Assembly: GCF_000485595.1 (NCBI RefSeq)
Contig: NW_014577114.1
Span: forward strand, 430,527 to 453,026
Length of the DNA stretch: 22,500 bases
Direction of reading: 5' to 3'
Source: Priapulus caudatus
Taxonomy: Eukaryota > Priapulida > Priapulimorpha > Priapulimorphida > Priapulidae
The translations under genes and the position numbers were made by a program. The notes under the pieces were generated by a model, which saw only the letters and a program-made list of their open reading frames with translations, did not search any database and had not been told where the DNA came from. Positions within the stretch are counted from its first letter, which is position 1; each line of letters starts with the position of its first letter. Shown here piece after piece: positions 21,065 to 22,500 of the stretch.

Positions 21065-21640
21065 TTCACGAATCTCGTCTCAATTCGTCTGGTCATCAAT
21101 GGCGGCAGAGCAATGCCGAGTATCTGAAGTTCTTTGTCGAGGTTTTTCTTTCGTCGCATTTTTTTGACTGACGATAATGACCTATAATAAGAGTGGGCGA
21201 AAAGAGTAAAGGAGATGTCCTGATTATTGTAGAGAAATCAGAGGCTATTGAGGCGGATGCTGGATTCTTTGGATAATCGACAAAACGAACCAAAAATATA
21301 GGACACAAGCCTAAATAAGAAATTCTAACTGACAATTCATAAGGTACTAAAGGTACAGTATCATGTATCTAGACCAATTTCTACGCAACCCGGTGACATA
21401 AGCGCTTAAACGATTGTCATTAAACAATGTCTCAAACATTAACCAGCTCGTATATCTCTATTCGTTGTGTTGAAAAGTGGAAGAGTAACACAGGCAGTTG
21501 CTGATTATCCCTGTTCACGAAAGAAATACGAAATTCGTGTCAAGAACATCATTTTTCCGCGCGCGTCTTACGTTCGCGTGTTTGCTGAGCTTGATTACCC
21601 GAGCTTCCTGCATGTCGGTCCCTAGAGAGTCGCATCATTC

Positions 21641-21644
<4 letters not shown>
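21065..21644. other. intergenic DNA, nothing recognised
   Basis: No coding, RNA or repeat signal noted. Confidence 0.45.
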
Positions 21645-21691
<47 letters not shown>

Positions 21692-21692
21692 T
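21645..21692. repeat. (GT)n microsatellite
   Basis: About 22 GT units following CATATAT, ending in TTTGTGAGGGGG. Confidence 0.95.
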
Positions 21693-21755
21693 GAGGGGGC
21701 ACGGATAGCGTGTGGGGGAAAGATGCTGACTTGGAATACCTACACAATGTATATA

Positions 21756-21792
21756 GAATACATGATAACTGAGTGTACACAGACAGTGTACG
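21756..21792. repeat. isolated copy of the 39-bp minisatellite unit
   Basis: GAATACATGATAACTGAGTG followed by TACACAGACAGTGTACG aligns along most of the unit repeated at 20532-20736, about 1 kb away. It reads in the same orientation. Confidence 0.6.
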
Positions 21793-22010
21793 TATATGAT
21801 GCGACATGTTGAGTAATACTGAGCTAGCGCTGCTTGTGCCGCGTGATAGGCGCTCGCTCCCTGCACAGCGCAATTAAACAGTAATCTCTGTAAAAATGAT
21901 GCATCTTGCGAAATGTACACAACTTTAGTTTAACGATCTCTGAAAAACGCGACTACGGCGGCGGACGCTCTTCGCGAGCAAAAATACTATGCCCGCGTGA
22001 TGTTAGTTGC

Positions 22011-22248
22011 GCTCAAGGGGTCGTTGTCGTATCAGGTACTACAGATATGTACCCGAGGTACATATATGTATACACAATTAAAGTGTACCAGACTTGTACT
22101 ACAGAAGTGTACCCTAACCCTAACACTAACCCTAATCCTAACCCTAACCCTAAACATACCTCATATAAAAATATAAACAATACTAAACAACCTAAAACTA
22201 CCTCGGGTACATATCTGTAGTACCTGATACGACAACGACCCCATCTGC
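22011..22248. mobile_element. perfect 42-bp TIR element carrying telomeric repeats
   Basis: 22017-22058 and 22201-22242 are perfect reverse complements over 42 bases; the left starts GGGGTCGTTGTCGTATCAGG. A 9-bp direct repeat GTTAGTTGC lies outside, at 22002-22010 and 22249-22257, six bases beyond each TIR. If it is a target-site duplication the element spans 22011-22248. Inside, a GTACTACAGANNTGTACCC motif present in the TIR recurs at 22096-22114 and runs straight into CCCTAA repeats. The rest is AT-rich and non-coding. Identical ends suggest recent insertion or conversion. A non-autonomous DNA transposon is the simplest reading. Confidence 0.8.
22112..22153 (-). repeat. interstitial telomeric repeat (TTAGGG)7
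   Basis: There are seven CCCTAA hexamers on the + strand. Five are perfect; two have one change (CACTAA at 22124, TCCTAA at 22136). TTAGGG is the telomere repeat of most metazoans outside the insect and nematode variants. The block lies inside the 42-bp inverted repeats, so it is internal and not a chromosome end. Confidence 0.93.
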
Positions 22249-22257
22249 GTTAGTTGC

Positions 22258-22500
22258 TGCTATTTGCGCGAGGCGTCTCAGTTCATTTTTAAGTGTTGAG
22301 TTTATTCCGATTAAATATATATACAAAATCACCGATAATGCACGCGCGCGAACGCCCAAATACAGACGGAGGTTGTTCTTCGAAAAACTTTTTAGATTAA
22401 GCCCGGCTCAAGTAAAATGATCCATGCGTCAAAATACTCACGCGAAATGTTTTCAACGTCCGCAGTAAAATTACTCAAGGTATCAGTGGTAATGTAGATC
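22258..22500. other. intergenic DNA to the window end
   Basis: No gene or repeat recognised. A short CGCGCGCG run occurs near 22343. Confidence 0.4.

Noticed and set aside
22112-22153. Considered as a chromosome end or fusion point
   Set aside because: There are only seven hexamers, flanked on both sides by a perfect inverted repeat and by ordinary sequence, and no head-to-head arrangement.

Overview
This is a gene-poor stretch of a metazoan, most likely invertebrate, nuclear genome. Three things point there: a C2H2 zinc-finger gene that I recognise as ZFAT-like, an apparent splice acceptor and a polyadenylation signal, and many long dinucleotide and tetranucleotide microsatellites, foldback elements and a short block of TTAGGG-type telomeric repeat. 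I cannot name the species. There is no sign of prokaryotic gene organisation.

Layout. 1-3172 is AT-rich non-coding DNA upstream of the gene, probably intron or 5' flank. It holds a 0.9-kb foldback element (988-1889) and a smaller element with short inverted ends (2156-2451). 3173-6060 is one long coding exon on the + strand for a 17-finger C2H2 protein. It is entered through a good splice acceptor at 3171-3172 and ends in TAA at 6058-6060. A 3' UTR of about 0.7 kb follows, with AATAAA at 6715-6720.

From about 6745 to the end (15.7 kb) I find no convincing gene. The space is filled by microsatellites, foldback or MITE-like elements (10873-11185; 16373-17010 with a flanking duplication; 22011-22248 with perfect 42-bp inverted ends around telomeric repeats), two minisatellites (a worn 19-bp unit at 17588-17898; a 39-bp unit at 20532-20736 with outlying copies), and a few hairpins.

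The only protein-coding gene supported here is the ZFAT-like factor, presumed to be a nuclear DNA-binding transcription regulator. Its exon changes abruptly in codon composition along its length. The most unusual element is the telomere-repeat-carrying inverted-repeat unit near the right end of the window.
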